From assembly GCF_021245725.1 (NCBI RefSeq), contig NZ_JAJGSX010000001.1, positions 186,001 to 250,000 on the forward strand: a stretch of DNA of 64,000 bases. Reading direction: 5' to 3'. The number at the start of each line of letters is the position of its first letter. Positions within the stretch are counted from its first letter, which is position 1. The stretch is from Pseudonocardia sp. TRM90224. GTDB lineage: Bacteria; Actinomycetota; Actinomycetes; Mycobacteriales; Pseudonocardiaceae. Below, piece after piece: positions 52,864 to 60,376 of this stretch. The notes beneath the pieces are model-generated. The model saw only the letters and a program-made list of their open reading frames with translations, was not told where the DNA came from and did not search any database. A program made the position numbers and the translations under genes.

Positions 52864-53766
52864 CTACGCCGGACGCCGGGCCCCAGCCGCCGCCAGGGCG
52901 CTGATTCGCGACGCGACGCCGGCCACCCGCTCCACCGGCACCATGTGCCCCGCACCGGGGAAGACGGTGAGCTCGGCGTTCGGCAGCGCGTCGCTGATCC
53001 GACGTGCGTAGGCGACGGGGGTGAGCCGGTCGCGCGTTCCGACGAGCACGCTGGTGGGGATGTCGGAGAACGCGGCGAGCGCGGCGTCGCGGTCGTGCGC
53101 GTTCAACGTCGGGCGGAACCCGGAGACCGTGATCGGCCGGCAGGCCGCGACGGCCTCCGTGGTGATCCGGGTGGCCTCGGCGGCCGCGTGCGGGCCGAGC
53201 AGCAGCCACTTCATCGCGGGCCGCAGCAGCCGGGGGTCACCGAGCCGCCGCCTCGTCGCCCATCGACGGGTCGAGTACATCCGGTGCTCGACGTTGCGGA
53301 ACGCCGTCACCGCACGCGACGGAAGGCCGAGCGTCGCGTCCGCGAGGCCGCCGCTCGCCGTCGACACGAGCGCAACACCCGCCACCCGCTCAAGCAGCTC
53401 CGGGTGCCGCTCGGCCAGCGCCATGATCGTCATGCCGCCCATCGAGTGCCCGGCCAGCACGAGCTTGCCCTCCGGTGCCAGCGCGGTGACGACGGCGGCC
53501 ATGTCGTCGGCGAGCTGCTCGATCGTCATCGTCGCCGGGTCGACGGCGGCCGAACGACCGTGCCCGCGCAGGTCGAAGCGGACGACCCGCGGCGGCGGCT
53601 GGTCCCGCAGCAGCGACCTGGCAACGGGCCCCCACGTGCGCAGGTCCAACGTCCACCCGTGCGCGAGCACCACCGTCACCGGCGCGTCGCCGGGGCCTTC
53701 GACCACCGCGTTGAGCTCGACGCCATCGGCGCCTCGGATCGTGCGCAGCGCCTGATCACCCAGCAT
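52864..53766 (-). CDS. Alpha/beta hydrolase
   Basis: A 300-residue alpha/beta hydrolase with oxyanion segment VVLAHGWTLDLRTW, RFDLRGHGRS, nucleophile S108 in LAGHSMGGMTIMAL, probable acid in VLVGTRDRLTP and His in FPGAGHMVPVERV. The substrate is unknown. It is the last gene of a three-gene operon with a diiron oxygenase and an SDR; its ATG overlaps the oxygenase stop by 1 nt. The set suggests a pathway that oxidises and cleaves a small, perhaps lipid-like, compound. Confidence 0.87.
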   Translation of the reverse strand: MLGDQALRTIRGADGVELNAVVEGPGDAPVTVVLAHGWTLDLRTWGPVARSLLRDQPPPRVVRFDLRGHGRSAAVDPATMTIEQLADDMAAVVTALAPEGKLVLAGHSMGGMTIMALAERHPELLERVAGVALVSTASGGLADATLGLPSRAVTAFRNVEHRMYSTRRWATRRRLGDPRLLRPAMKWLLLGPHAAAEATRITTEAVAACRPITVSGFRPTLNAHDRDAALAAFSDIPTSVLVGTRDRLTPVAYARRISDALPNAELTVFPGAGHMVPVERVAGVASRISALAAAGARRPA

Positions 53767-54665
53767 CAGATCAGGTGCGCCTTGCGCCAGAGCAGCTCGG
53801 TCGGGCCGCCGATCAGACCCTGCTCGCGCAGGAACGGCACGAGCTTGCGGGCCGACCACTTCATCATCTCCTGATGATGCGGGTTGGCCTGCGCCGCCTT
53901 GAAGCCGACGATCGGGTCGATCCCGACGCTCTTGTAGACGTCGCGGTGGATCAGGTTGCGGGCGACGACGTACGCGATGCGCGCCGAGAGGTACCGGCCG
54001 AGGGCGCGCTCGGCGGCGTTGACCTTCGGCATCATCCGGATGAGCTCCTCGCGCGCGTACCGGACGTGCCGCGCCTCCTCCGTCACGTGGATCTTGTTGA
54101 CCATCCTGGTGAGCGGCTGGACATTCTCGTCCTTCATCGCCTCGCGCTGCAGCTGGTCGAGGATCTCCTCGACGAACAGCGTGCCGGCGAACATCGCCGG
54201 GCCGTACGCAACGGTCTTGAAGAACCGGCCCAGCTCGTGCGTCAGGCGGCGCGGCGCGTAGTCGGGCACGCCGTAGTGCGCCGTCATCTTGGCGAACATG
54301 ATCGAGTGGCGGCACTCGTCGGCGATCTCGACCAGCGCGTACTGGATGTGCTGGCGGCGCGGGTCGCGGTCGTAGGAGTACCGCAGCAGCATTTGCATGA
54401 GGATCATCTCGAACCACAGCCCGATGCGGGCGACGCTGCACAGCTCGTGCACGGAGAGCGTCCGGCGCTGCTCGTCGGTCAGCGTCTCCCACAGCTCGGT
54501 GCCGTAGAGCGAGACGCGGTGCTCCGGGATGCCCCAGAGCCCGTCCACCGGTGCCGACGACCAGTCGATGTCGATGCTCGGCTCGTAGGAGTGGTCGAGC
54601 GACGAGCGGAGCAACCGCTCCGCGGTCGCTTCGCGGTCGTTGACGACCTTCGCGGGGGCATTCAT
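53766..54665 (-). CDS. Diiron oxygenase, AurF-like
   Basis: A 299-residue helical protein resembling the AurF (p-aminobenzoate N-oxygenase) family of ferritin-fold diiron enzymes. E-x2-H iron motifs appear in ADECRHSIMFAKM and in TEEARHVRYAREEL, with further Glu in FVEEILDQL. The reaction is unknown; relatives oxidise amines or hydroxylate small molecules with O2. ATG 54665 has GAAAGGAG upstream. It is coupled by 1-nt overlaps to the SDR and hydrolase genes. Confidence 0.82.
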   Translation of the reverse strand: MNAPAKVVNDREATAERLLRSSLDHSYEPSIDIDWSSAPVDGLWGIPEHRVSLYGTELWETLTDEQRRTLSVHELCSVARIGLWFEMILMQMLLRYSYDRDPRRQHIQYALVEIADECRHSIMFAKMTAHYGVPDYAPRRLTHELGRFFKTVAYGPAMFAGTLFVEEILDQLQREAMKDENVQPLTRMVNKIHVTEEARHVRYAREELIRMMPKVNAAERALGRYLSARIAYVVARNLIHRDVYKSVGIDPIVGFKAAQANPHHQEMMKWSARKLVPFLREQGLIGGPTELLWRKAHLI

Positions 54666-55549
54666 CAGGAGCTCCTTTCGGTGGTCGGTGCCGTGCGTGG
54701 GACGGGTGCGGTGACGTCGCGGCCGGTCAGCCTGCGCACGAGCCCCGCGGCGAGCGGGGCGGAGTCGAAGTGTCCGGCCGCGGCACGCTTGCGCAGCCTG
54801 CTGGCCACGGCGGAGCCGACGACACCGGGCAGGTGCCGTCCGAGCCATAGCTCGACGGCGCCACCGCGGCTGCCTGCGGTGTTGCGCGCCGGCCTGGTGG
54901 CGGTCAGCGTCCGCAGCACCGTCCCGACGATGTCCTCGACCTCTTCGCGCCGCACCTGACCCTCCAACGCGAGGCCGACCTCTCGGCCCTCGTTGTGGAT
55001 CGGGGTGCGGACGTACCCGGGGTAGACGGTGCTGACGTGCAGCTCGGTGCCGTACTCGACACGCAGCGCGTCGGCGTAGGCGGACATCCCGCGCTTGGCC
55101 ACGCTGTAGGCGGAGACGAACGGGAGCGTCAGGTAGGCCAGCTCGCTCGACACGAACACCACACGGCCCTTGTCGCCGCGGCGTGCGCGGCCTTCGAGCA
55201 GCGCCGGCAGCGCGGCGGCGGTGACCCGCCATGCTCCGAACAGGTTCACGTCGATGACCCGGATGGCGTCAGGCCGCAGCGGGCCGCCTGCGTCGTTCGG
55301 CGTACCTATCCCTGCGTAGTGGACGACTGCATCGAGGCCGCCCAGCGTCTCGACGGCGTCGGCGACGGCAGCCTCGACGGCCGCGTCGTCGGTGATGTCG
55401 CAAGGCAGGATCCGGTCGCCCGACACCCGGTCCAGGCCGATGACCTGCACTCCTTGCTCACGCAGGCGGGTCATCGTGGGTGCCCCGAACCCTCCGGCGG
55501 CGCCGGTGACGAGCACCCGGTCGCCGGCCGCGATGCCAGCTGACGTCAT
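54665..55549 (-). CDS. Short-chain dehydrogenase/reductase
   Basis: A 294-residue SDR. The NAD(P)-binding motif is VTGAAGGFG (residues 14-22); D40 in GLD suggests NAD preference. The catalytic set is S134/S135 (VFVSSELAY), Y148 and K152 (SAYSVAKRG). The C-terminal part after about residue 215 is longer than in minimal SDRs and basic. ATG 55549 is preferred because GGAGG lies 8 nt upstream; a GTG at 55558 is too close to that site. First gene of the operon, divergent from a TetR regulator. Confidence 0.92.
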   Translation of the reverse strand: MTSAGIAAGDRVLVTGAAGGFGAPTMTRLREQGVQVIGLDRVSGDRILPCDITDDAAVEAAVADAVETLGGLDAVVHYAGIGTPNDAGGPLRPDAIRVIDVNLFGAWRVTAAALPALLEGRARRGDKGRVVFVSSELAYLTLPFVSAYSVAKRGMSAYADALRVEYGTELHVSTVYPGYVRTPIHNEGREVGLALEGQVRREEVEDIVGTVLRTLTATRPARNTAGSRGGAVELWLGRHLPGVVGSAVASRLRKRAAAGHFDSAPLAAGLVRRLTGRDVTAPVPRTAPTTERSS

Positions 55550-55584
55550 CCTCGCCACCTCCGATGAACGCTCAAGCCCTTGCT

Positions 55585-55599
55585 GTTACCCGGGGTAAC
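55585..55599. promoter_or_regulatory. GTTACC-N3-GGTAAC operator of the SDR/TetR promoter
   Basis: A perfect inverted repeat, GTTACC-CGG-GGTAAC, in the 66-bp spacer between the SDR and the divergent TetR gene, followed by another GTTAC. Its place fits autoregulation of the TetR gene and control of the oxygenase operon. The same motif is at 45761-45775. Confidence 0.65.
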
Positions 55600-55615
55600 T
55601 GTTACTTCTAGTACC

Positions 55616-56332
55616 GTGCCTTCCGACGAGCGTGCTGTCAACCCCGTCGACCGCCAGGCGCGACGAGCGCAACGGCGTGCCGAGATGGTCCGTGCGGCCA
55701 TTGACGCGGTCCGCACGCACGGGCCAGGAGTATCGGTGGCCGAGATCGCGGCGATGGCCGGGATCACCAAGCCCGTGCTCTACCGCCACTTCGTCGACAG
55801 GGCGGATCTCCAGCGGGCGGTCGGCCAGGAGGCCGCCGCGATGCTGATGGGCCGGATGGGGCCCGAGATGGCCAACACCGACCGGGAGCCGATCGAGCTG
55901 GTGCGCGGGGTGATCGACGCGTTCCTGCAGGGCATCGAGAACGAACCCGAGCTGTGGCGTTTCGTCGTACACCACCCGATAGAGCGGGCGCCGGGCGCCG
56001 AGATCGTCGACGACGCCCGCGAGCGGATCGCCAGGGTGCTCACGGCGCTGATCGGCGAGCGGATGCGCGAGTTCGGCCTCGACTCCGGCGGCGCCGAGGT
56101 CTGGGCGCAAGGCATGGTCGGGATGGTCCAGAGCGCGGGCGACTGGTGGCTCGAGCGGCGGACGATGAGCCGCACCGCCGTCACCGGCTACCTCACGACG
56201 ATCGTCTGGGGCGGGATCACCGGCGTGCTCGGGCTGAACCAGGCCGCGCCGAGCCCGCTGCGGCTCGTCACCCCGCCCTCGGAGTCGCCGGACGCACCGG
56301 ACGAGCAGAAATCAGAGGGCACCAATGGCTGA
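55616..56332 (+). CDS. TetR-family regulator
   Basis: A 238-residue TetR-type repressor. The DNA-binding domain (about residues 15-70) contains RRAEMVRAAIDAVRTHGPGVSVAEIAAMAGITKPVLYRHFVDRADLQ. The C-terminal ligand domain is helical. GTG 55616 (VPSDERAVNPVDRQ) is chosen because an earlier start would lie across the operator. It probably controls the divergent SDR-oxygenase-hydrolase operon and, by the shared operator, the 45-kb hydrolase/Abi-alpha promoter. The DUF4873 gene overlaps its end by 8 nt. Confidence 0.88.
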   Translation: MPSDERAVNPVDRQARRAQRRAEMVRAAIDAVRTHGPGVSVAEIAAMAGITKPVLYRHFVDRADLQRAVGQEAAAMLMGRMGPEMANTDREPIELVRGVIDAFLQGIENEPELWRFVVHHPIERAPGAEIVDDARERIARVLTALIGERMREFGLDSGGAEVWAQGMVGMVQSAGDWWLERRTMSRTAVTGYLTTIVWGGITGVLGLNQAAPSPLRLVTPPSESPDAPDEQKSEGTNG

Positions 56333-56657
56333 GGACCACGATCACGAGGACGGCTACGCGGGTCCGGCGACGTTGACGGTCGACGGCCGCGACGTCCCTG
56401 TCGAGGCGCTGCTCGACGCGCGCCACGAGCCGCACGACGGGAAGATGCACTGGTTCGGGCGGGTCACGCCGGCCAGCGGGCTGGCGGCCGATCTGGCCGC
56501 GGCGCTCAAGGCGAGCTCGGCCACCGTCGAGCTGAGCACCGACGGCGGGCGCGCGCCCGCGCAGGTCGGCGACCTGGACCCGTGGGGGCGCTACCGGGTC
56601 ACCGGAGTCGGCCCGCCACCCTTCGTCCTCGACGATCCAGTGCTCGACGACAACTGA
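56325..56657 (+). CDS. DUF4873 domain protein
   Basis: A 110-residue stand-alone DUF4873 domain: DGYAGPATLTVDGRDVPVEALLDARHEPHDGKMHWFGRV and the C-terminal DPWGRYRVTGVGPPPF are characteristic. The domain is often found at the C-terminus of flavin monooxygenases; here it is free, next to a diiron oxygenase operon. It may help to bind substrate for that enzyme, which is inference. ATG 56325 has AGAGGGC upstream and overlaps the TetR gene by 8 nt, so they share a transcript. Confidence 0.82.
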   Translation: MAEDHDHEDGYAGPATLTVDGRDVPVEALLDARHEPHDGKMHWFGRVTPASGLAADLAAALKASSATVELSTDGGRAPAQVGDLDPWGRYRVTGVGPPPFVLDDPVLDDN

Positions 56658-56713
56658 TCAGTAAGTTTACCCGAATTCTGATAAGGTTCACATCGACGAT
56701 GTTGCCTGATCAG
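56654..56713 (+). promoter_or_regulatory. AT-rich promoter with two CTGATCAG palindromes
   Basis: The spacer before the Cys-rich gene is unusually AT-rich for this window. It has CTGATCAG at 56654-56661 and 56706-56713, about 52 bp apart, with a -10-like TGATAAG near 56679-56685 and TTTACC near 56666 as a weak -35. AGAGGGG just before the ATG is the ribosome binding site. The paired palindromes may bind a regulator. Confidence 0.5.
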
Positions 56714-56723
56714 AGGGGTGGTC

Positions 56724-56945
56724 ATGCTCGACATTTTCGGACGGCTGGCTGATCAACTGCTGTCCCTCGCGGCACCGAAGGTGCCGGCGAAAGCCTGCAT
56801 GGACTACGAGCGGGACTGCGCCACAGCGGCCTGGTGCATGCGTTGCGGTGGGGACGCGAAATGTCGTGTGTTCCGTCAGTCGTGCTGCGGTGCGACGTGC
56901 TCGGCGTGCTATTGCACGGCGACGCTCTGCTCCGGCTGTCCCTGA
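56724..56945 (+). CDS. Small 12-cysteine peptide, unrecognised
   Basis: A 73-residue peptide. Residues 1-24 are amphipathic and Cys-free (MLDIFGRLADQLLSLAAPKV). The remaining 49 residues have 12 cysteines at 25, 32, 38, 41, 47, 54, 55, 59, 62, 64, 69 and 72, including C-x2-C (38/41, 59/62, 69/72), CC (54-55) and C-x-C (62/64). The pattern suits a metal-thiolate protein, a disulfide-rich peptide or a peptide precursor with leader and core. The aromatic residues W37, Y28 and Y63 make a classic metallothionein less likely. No maturation enzyme is adjacent. ATG 56724 has AGAGGGG 5 nt upstream. It is followed by a strong hairpin, and has its own promoter. Confidence 0.72.
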   Translation: MLDIFGRLADQLLSLAAPKVPAKACMDYERDCATAAWCMRCGGDAKCRVFRQSCCGATCSACYCTATLCSGCP

Positions 56946-56956
56946 TCGAGCTCCAC

Positions 56957-56999
56957 CGAAGACGGCCACCACGTGACCTTCACGTGGTGGCCGTCTTCG
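56957..56999. terminator. Bidirectional hairpin terminator
   Basis: A perfect stem of about 20 bp, CGAAGACGGCCACCACGTGA pairing with its complement around the loop CCT. It lies between the convergent Cys-rich peptide and DUF3107 genes, with a TTCGTTC run after the stem on the plus strand. Strong candidate terminator for both. Confidence 0.85.
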
Positions 57000-57006
57000 T
57001 TCACGT

Positions 57007-57234
57007 TCAGCCGATCGCGAACCCGACCTTGCGGGCGTCCGCAGGCGCGATCTCCACGTAGGCGATCTGCGACGCCTTCACGACGTACCGGCGCCCCTTC
57101 TCGTCGACAAGGCGCAACAGGCCGTCCTTGCCGTTCAGCGCCGCATCGACCAGATCCTGGACCTCATCCGGGGTCTGGTCGCTGGACACCACGAGCTCGC
57201 GCGCGCTCTCCGCGATGCCGATCTTGACCTCCAC
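57007..57234 (-). CDS. DUF3107 protein (TB9.4-like)
   Basis: A 75-residue actinobacterial protein: VEVKIGIAESARELVVSSDQTPDEVQDLV then LVDEKGRRYVVKASQIAYVEI, typical of DUF3107. The function is unknown. GTG 57234 has AGGAGG 5-6 nt upstream; the frame extends further into a repeat array but that part is not coding. In mycobacteria the gene is adjacent to the TetR/rhlE group, as here. Confidence 0.9.
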   Translation of the reverse strand: MEVKIGIAESARELVVSSDQTPDEVQDLVDAALNGKDGLLRLVDEKGRRYVVKASQIAYVEIAPADARKVGFAIG

Positions 57235-57357
57235 CGGGACCTCCTGGTCGTCAAACGTGCGAAACGCACTTGCTGGACTGGCTGAGGTTGCCTCAGCTGG
57301 CGCCGCCCAGGCTAGTCGAGCACGGGCGCCGAGGAGGCCGCGGGCGGTCAGCCCTAG

Positions 57358-57521
57358 GCGAAACGCGGGACTCGCCCACCAGAACGCGGAACACGCCGAC
57401 CGAAACGTGGGACTCGCCCGCCGAGACGCGAGACTCGCCCTCCACGCGGCGAGTCCCACGTTCCAGCGCGCGAGTCCCGCGTTCCAGCGCGCGAGTTGCA
57501 CGTTCCAGCGGGCGAGTCCCC
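57358..57521. repeat. Inverted array of 21-22 bp GCGAGTCCCACGTTC units
   Basis: In the 298-bp spacer upstream of the DUF3107 gene, four degenerate units of the form AACGCGGGACTCGCCC are followed by four in the opposite sense (GGCGAGTCCCACGTTCCAGC, GCGAGTCCCGCGTTCCAGC and variants). The two halves are reverse complements overall, so the block is a large imperfect palindrome. It lies between co-directional genes. The function is unknown. Confidence 0.85.
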
Positions 57522-57532
57522 CGGGCTCCGTG

Positions 57533-58207
57533 CTAGTTGAGCCCGAGCTTCGCCATCCGCTTGCCGTGGTTGGACTGCAGGCGCTTGAGCAGCGTGCCGA
57601 TGCCGGCGAGGTCGCCGGAGCCGGTGACGATGAACTCGGCCAGCTCGTCGCGTTCGGCCACGATCTGCTGCGCCTGCGTGACGGCCTCGCCGAGCAGCCG
57701 CCGGCCCCACAGCGCGAGCCGGTCGCGCACCTGACGGTTCTCGGCGCACGCCGCGTGCACCTCGCGCTCGGCGAACGCGCTGTAGCCCGTATCGGCCAAC
57801 ACGCGCTGCACCAGGTCGCCCGTCGTGCCCGGCAGCCAGCCGGCCACCTCGCGGTAGAAGTCGGCCGCCAGCCCGTCGCCCAGGTAGGCCTTGACCAGCG
57901 ACTCCAGCCAGCTGCGCGGAGCCGTGGACGCGTGGTAGGAGTCCCACGGCACGACGAAGGGCCGCATCGCGTCCTCGACGGTGACGCCGAAGTCCTTCAG
58001 GTGCTCCTCGAGCAGCCCGTAGTGGCCGATCTCGGCGGCTGCCATGGCCGAGAGCGCGGCGCGCCCCGAGAGCGTCGGGGCCGTGCGGGCGTCCTCGGCG
58101 AGCCGGTCGAACGCGGAGAGCTCGCCGTATGCAAGCACACCGAGCAGGTCGACGGCAGCCCTATCGGCTCTAGCCTGATCGGCGTCGCCGACGTGCGCAG
58201 TCACCAT
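57533..58207 (-). CDS. MiaE-like ferritin-fold protein
   Basis: A 224-residue helical protein resembling the MiaE_2 (tRNA hydroxylase-like) ferritin-fold family of actinobacteria. Iron-binding candidates are Glu29 ([14 protein letters not shown]), E59/H62 in [15 protein letters not shown], and E-x2-H-type residues in [20 protein letters not shown] and [10 protein letters not shown]. The substrate is not established in actinobacteria. The gene is divergent from rhlE and matches Rv3210c in gene order. Confidence 0.82.
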   Translation of the reverse strand: MVTAHVGDADQARADRAAVDLLGVLAYGELSAFDRLAEDARTAPTLSGRAALSAMAAAEIGHYGLLEEHLKDFGVTVEDAMRPFVVPWDSYHASTAPRSWLESLVKAYLGDGLAADFYREVAGWLPGTTGDLVQRVLADTGYSAFAEREVHAACAENRQVRDRLALWGRRLLGEAVTQAQQIVAERDELAEFIVTGSGDLAGIGTLLKRLQSNHGKRMAKLGLN

Positions 58208-58553
58208 GGGGTGAAGCTTAGGCCGCTACATCGTTATCCCGACAACAACGCTATGACGGGCCGTCGACGTCGGCGAGGCGGGCGCGCGGCGAACGTCACC
58301 CGCCATTCCGGCACGGCACCCTGCCGCTGATCCTTCCGTGCGGGTAGGATGTGCACCAGCGCAGCGCCCTGACTGGGGTGCGCGCCTACCCGTGGCCCCG
58401 GCTGGTCTCCCGAACAGCGGTCCGACCGGACCGGGCCACAACGACCTGGTGCGTGCAGCGCCTCGTCGGCTCTCCTGCCCAGCGCGACGCTCACTGTCGC
58501 CGGCGGTCGACGAGCCGGCCCCGGGCTCCTGTGCGCGGAGAGAGGCGATCACC
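58208..58553 (+). promoter_or_regulatory. Long leader of the RhlE gene
   Basis: 346 bp between the divergent MiaE-like and rhlE genes. TAGGAT at 58345-58350 is a plausible -10; transcription from it would give a leader of about 200 nt before the helicase. GGAGAGAGG (58537-58545) is the likely ribosome binding site. Reading frames in the leader give no recognisable protein. A long leader on a DEAD-box helicase may serve autoregulation, as known for cold-induced helicases in other bacteria; that is inference. Confidence 0.45.
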
Positions 58554-60323
58554 CTGTCCGTCGATAACGACACATCGAGCGAGACCACCCCCGACAACTC
58601 CACAGCGGCCGACCTCGAGGCCGAAGTGCTCGAGGAGGCGCACCCGCTCAGGGCCGGTGCCCCCGTGCGCCCCGATTCCCCCACGTTCGCCGAGCTCGGC
58701 GTCCGTCCCGAGATCGTGAAGGCGCTGGCGGAGGCCGGCATCGAGCGCACGTTCGCGATCCAGGAGCTCACGCTCCCGCTCGCGCTCGCCGGCGAGGACG
58801 TCATCGGCCAGGCCCGCACGGGCACCGGCAAGACCCTCGGCTTCGGCGTCCCGCTGTTGCAGCGGATCGTGCCGCCCGCCGAGCGTCCCGCGGCCACCCT
58901 CGACGGCGAGGCCGCCGACCGGCTCAAGGACGTCCCGCAGGCGCTTGTCGTCGTGCCGACCCGCGAGCTGTGCGTCCAGGTCGCGAAGGACCTCGCCGAC
59001 GCCGGGCGCCACCTGGGCATCCGCGTCACCGCGATCTACGGCGGCCGCGCGTACGAGCCGCAGCTCGCGGCGCTGCGCAAGGGCGTCGACGTCGTCGTCG
59101 GCACGCCCGGCCGCCTGCTCGACCTCGCCGAGCAGCGCCACCTCGTGCTCGGCCGCGTCGGCGCGCTGGTGCTGGACGAGGCCGACGAGATGCTCGACCT
59201 GGGCTTCCTGCCCGACGTCGAGCGCATCCTGCGGATGCTCCCCGAGAAGCGCCACACGATGCTCTTCTCGGCCACGATGCCCGGCCCGATCATCGCGCTG
59301 TCCCGCGCGTTCCTGAACAAGCCGACGCACATCCGCGCGGAGGAGTCCGACCAGGGCTCGATCCACGAGCGCACCCGCCAGCTCGTCTACCGCGCGCACG
59401 CGATGGACAAGGTCGAGCTGCTCACACGGGTGCTGCAGGCCAAGGAACGCGGCCTGACGATGATCTTCGCCCGCACCAAGCGCACGGTGCAGCGAGTCGC
59501 CGACGACCTCGCCGAGCGCGGGTTCGCCGCCGCGGCCGTCCACGGCGACCTCGGCCAGGGTGCCCGTGAGCAGGCGCTGCGCGCGTTCCGCTCCGGCAAG
59601 GTCGATGTGCTCGTCGCCACCGACGTCGCGGCCCGCGGCATCGACGTCACCGACGTCACGCACGTCATCAACTACCAGTGCCCCGAGGACTCCAAGACCT
59701 ACGTCCACCGGATCGGCCGCACCGGCCGCGCCGGCAAGGAAGGTGTTGCGGTCACGCTCGTCGACTGGGACGAGATCCAGCGCTGGAAGCTCGTCAGCGA
59801 CGATCTGAGCCTCGGCATGGACGAGCCGGTCGAGACGTACTCCACGTCCGACCACCTGTTCACCGACCTGTCGATCCCCACCAACGCGACGGGCCGGCTC
59901 CCGCACTCGCAGCGCACCCGCGCTGGGCTCGACGCCGAGTACGTCGACACCGAGGGCGATCACGGCAGCCGCAACAAGCGCAACGGCCGTCGTCGCGACG
60001 AGCCGGTCGCGCCGGCGCGCAAGCCGCGCCAAGCCAGGACGCGCACCCGCAGCCGGGGCGGCGTCGCCCTCGACGGTGTCGAGGGCGTCGAGGCGGTGTC
60101 CGACGCGTCCGGTAAGCCGGTCGAGGCGGCAAAGGTCGAGGCCGGCGCCGTCGACGCGGCACCTACCACCGGCCCGGAGGCCGCTGGCGACGGCGAGGCC
60201 GGCCGGCCGCGCAGGCGGCGGCGCCGTGGCGGCGCACGCAGGCGCAGCAACGGCTCCGGCCCCGAGGTGGGCGGCGAGCCCGCCGTCGCCGAGTCCGCAA
60301 CACAGGACGCGGCGGCCAGCTGA
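58554..60323 (+). CDS. rhlE: DEAD-box RNA helicase RhlE
   Basis: A DEAD-box helicase that unwinds RNA with ATP. The Q motif (FAIQELTLPLAL), GQARTGTGKT, PTRELCVQV, TPGRLLDLAE, LDEADEMLDLGFLPDV, LFSATMP, FARTKRTVQ and HRIGRTGRAG are all present. The C-terminal tail of about 150 residues is basic and Arg-rich (NKRNGRRRDEP; RRRRRRGGARRRS), for RNA binding. The start is uncertain: a CTG at 58554 has GGAGAGAGG 8 nt upstream and gives SVDNDTSSETTP (589 aa). In-frame GTGs at 58338 and 58449 are possible, but 58338 lies upstream of a -10-like TAGGAT. Confidence 0.92.
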   Translation: MSVDNDTSSETTPDNSTAADLEAEVLEEAHPLRAGAPVRPDSPTFAELGVRPEIVKALAEAGIERTFAIQELTLPLALAGEDVIGQARTGTGKTLGFGVPLLQRIVPPAERPAATLDGEAADRLKDVPQALVVVPTRELCVQVAKDLADAGRHLGIRVTAIYGGRAYEPQLAALRKGVDVVVGTPGRLLDLAEQRHLVLGRVGALVLDEADEMLDLGFLPDVERILRMLPEKRHTMLFSATMPGPIIALSRAFLNKPTHIRAEESDQGSIHERTRQLVYRAHAMDKVELLTRVLQAKERGLTMIFARTKRTVQRVADDLAERGFAAAAVHGDLGQGAREQALRAFRSGKVDVLVATDVAARGIDVTDVTHVINYQCPEDSKTYVHRIGRTGRAGKEGVAVTLVDWDEIQRWKLVSDDLSLGMDEPVETYSTSDHLFTDLSIPTNATGRLPHSQRTRAGLDAEYVDTEGDHGSRNKRNGRRRDEPVAPARKPRQARTRTRSRGGVALDGVEGVEAVSDASGKPVEAAKVEAGAVDAAPTTGPEAAGDGEAGRPRRRRRRGGARRRSNGSGPEVGGEPAVAESATQDAAAS

Positions 60324-60376
60324 GCACGTCGACCGTCGAGCAGAGCGGCGACGCGGGTCCCCCGCGTTCGCCGCTT

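Noticed and set aside
57235..57501. N-terminal extension of the DUF3107 frame with 7-residue repeats
   Set aside because: The residues are translations of the 21-22 bp intergenic array; the real start has an AGGAGG site at the conserved N-terminus.
57358..57521. CRISPR array
   Set aside because: Units vary, have no constant-length unique spacers, are inverted halfway, and no cas genes are nearby.
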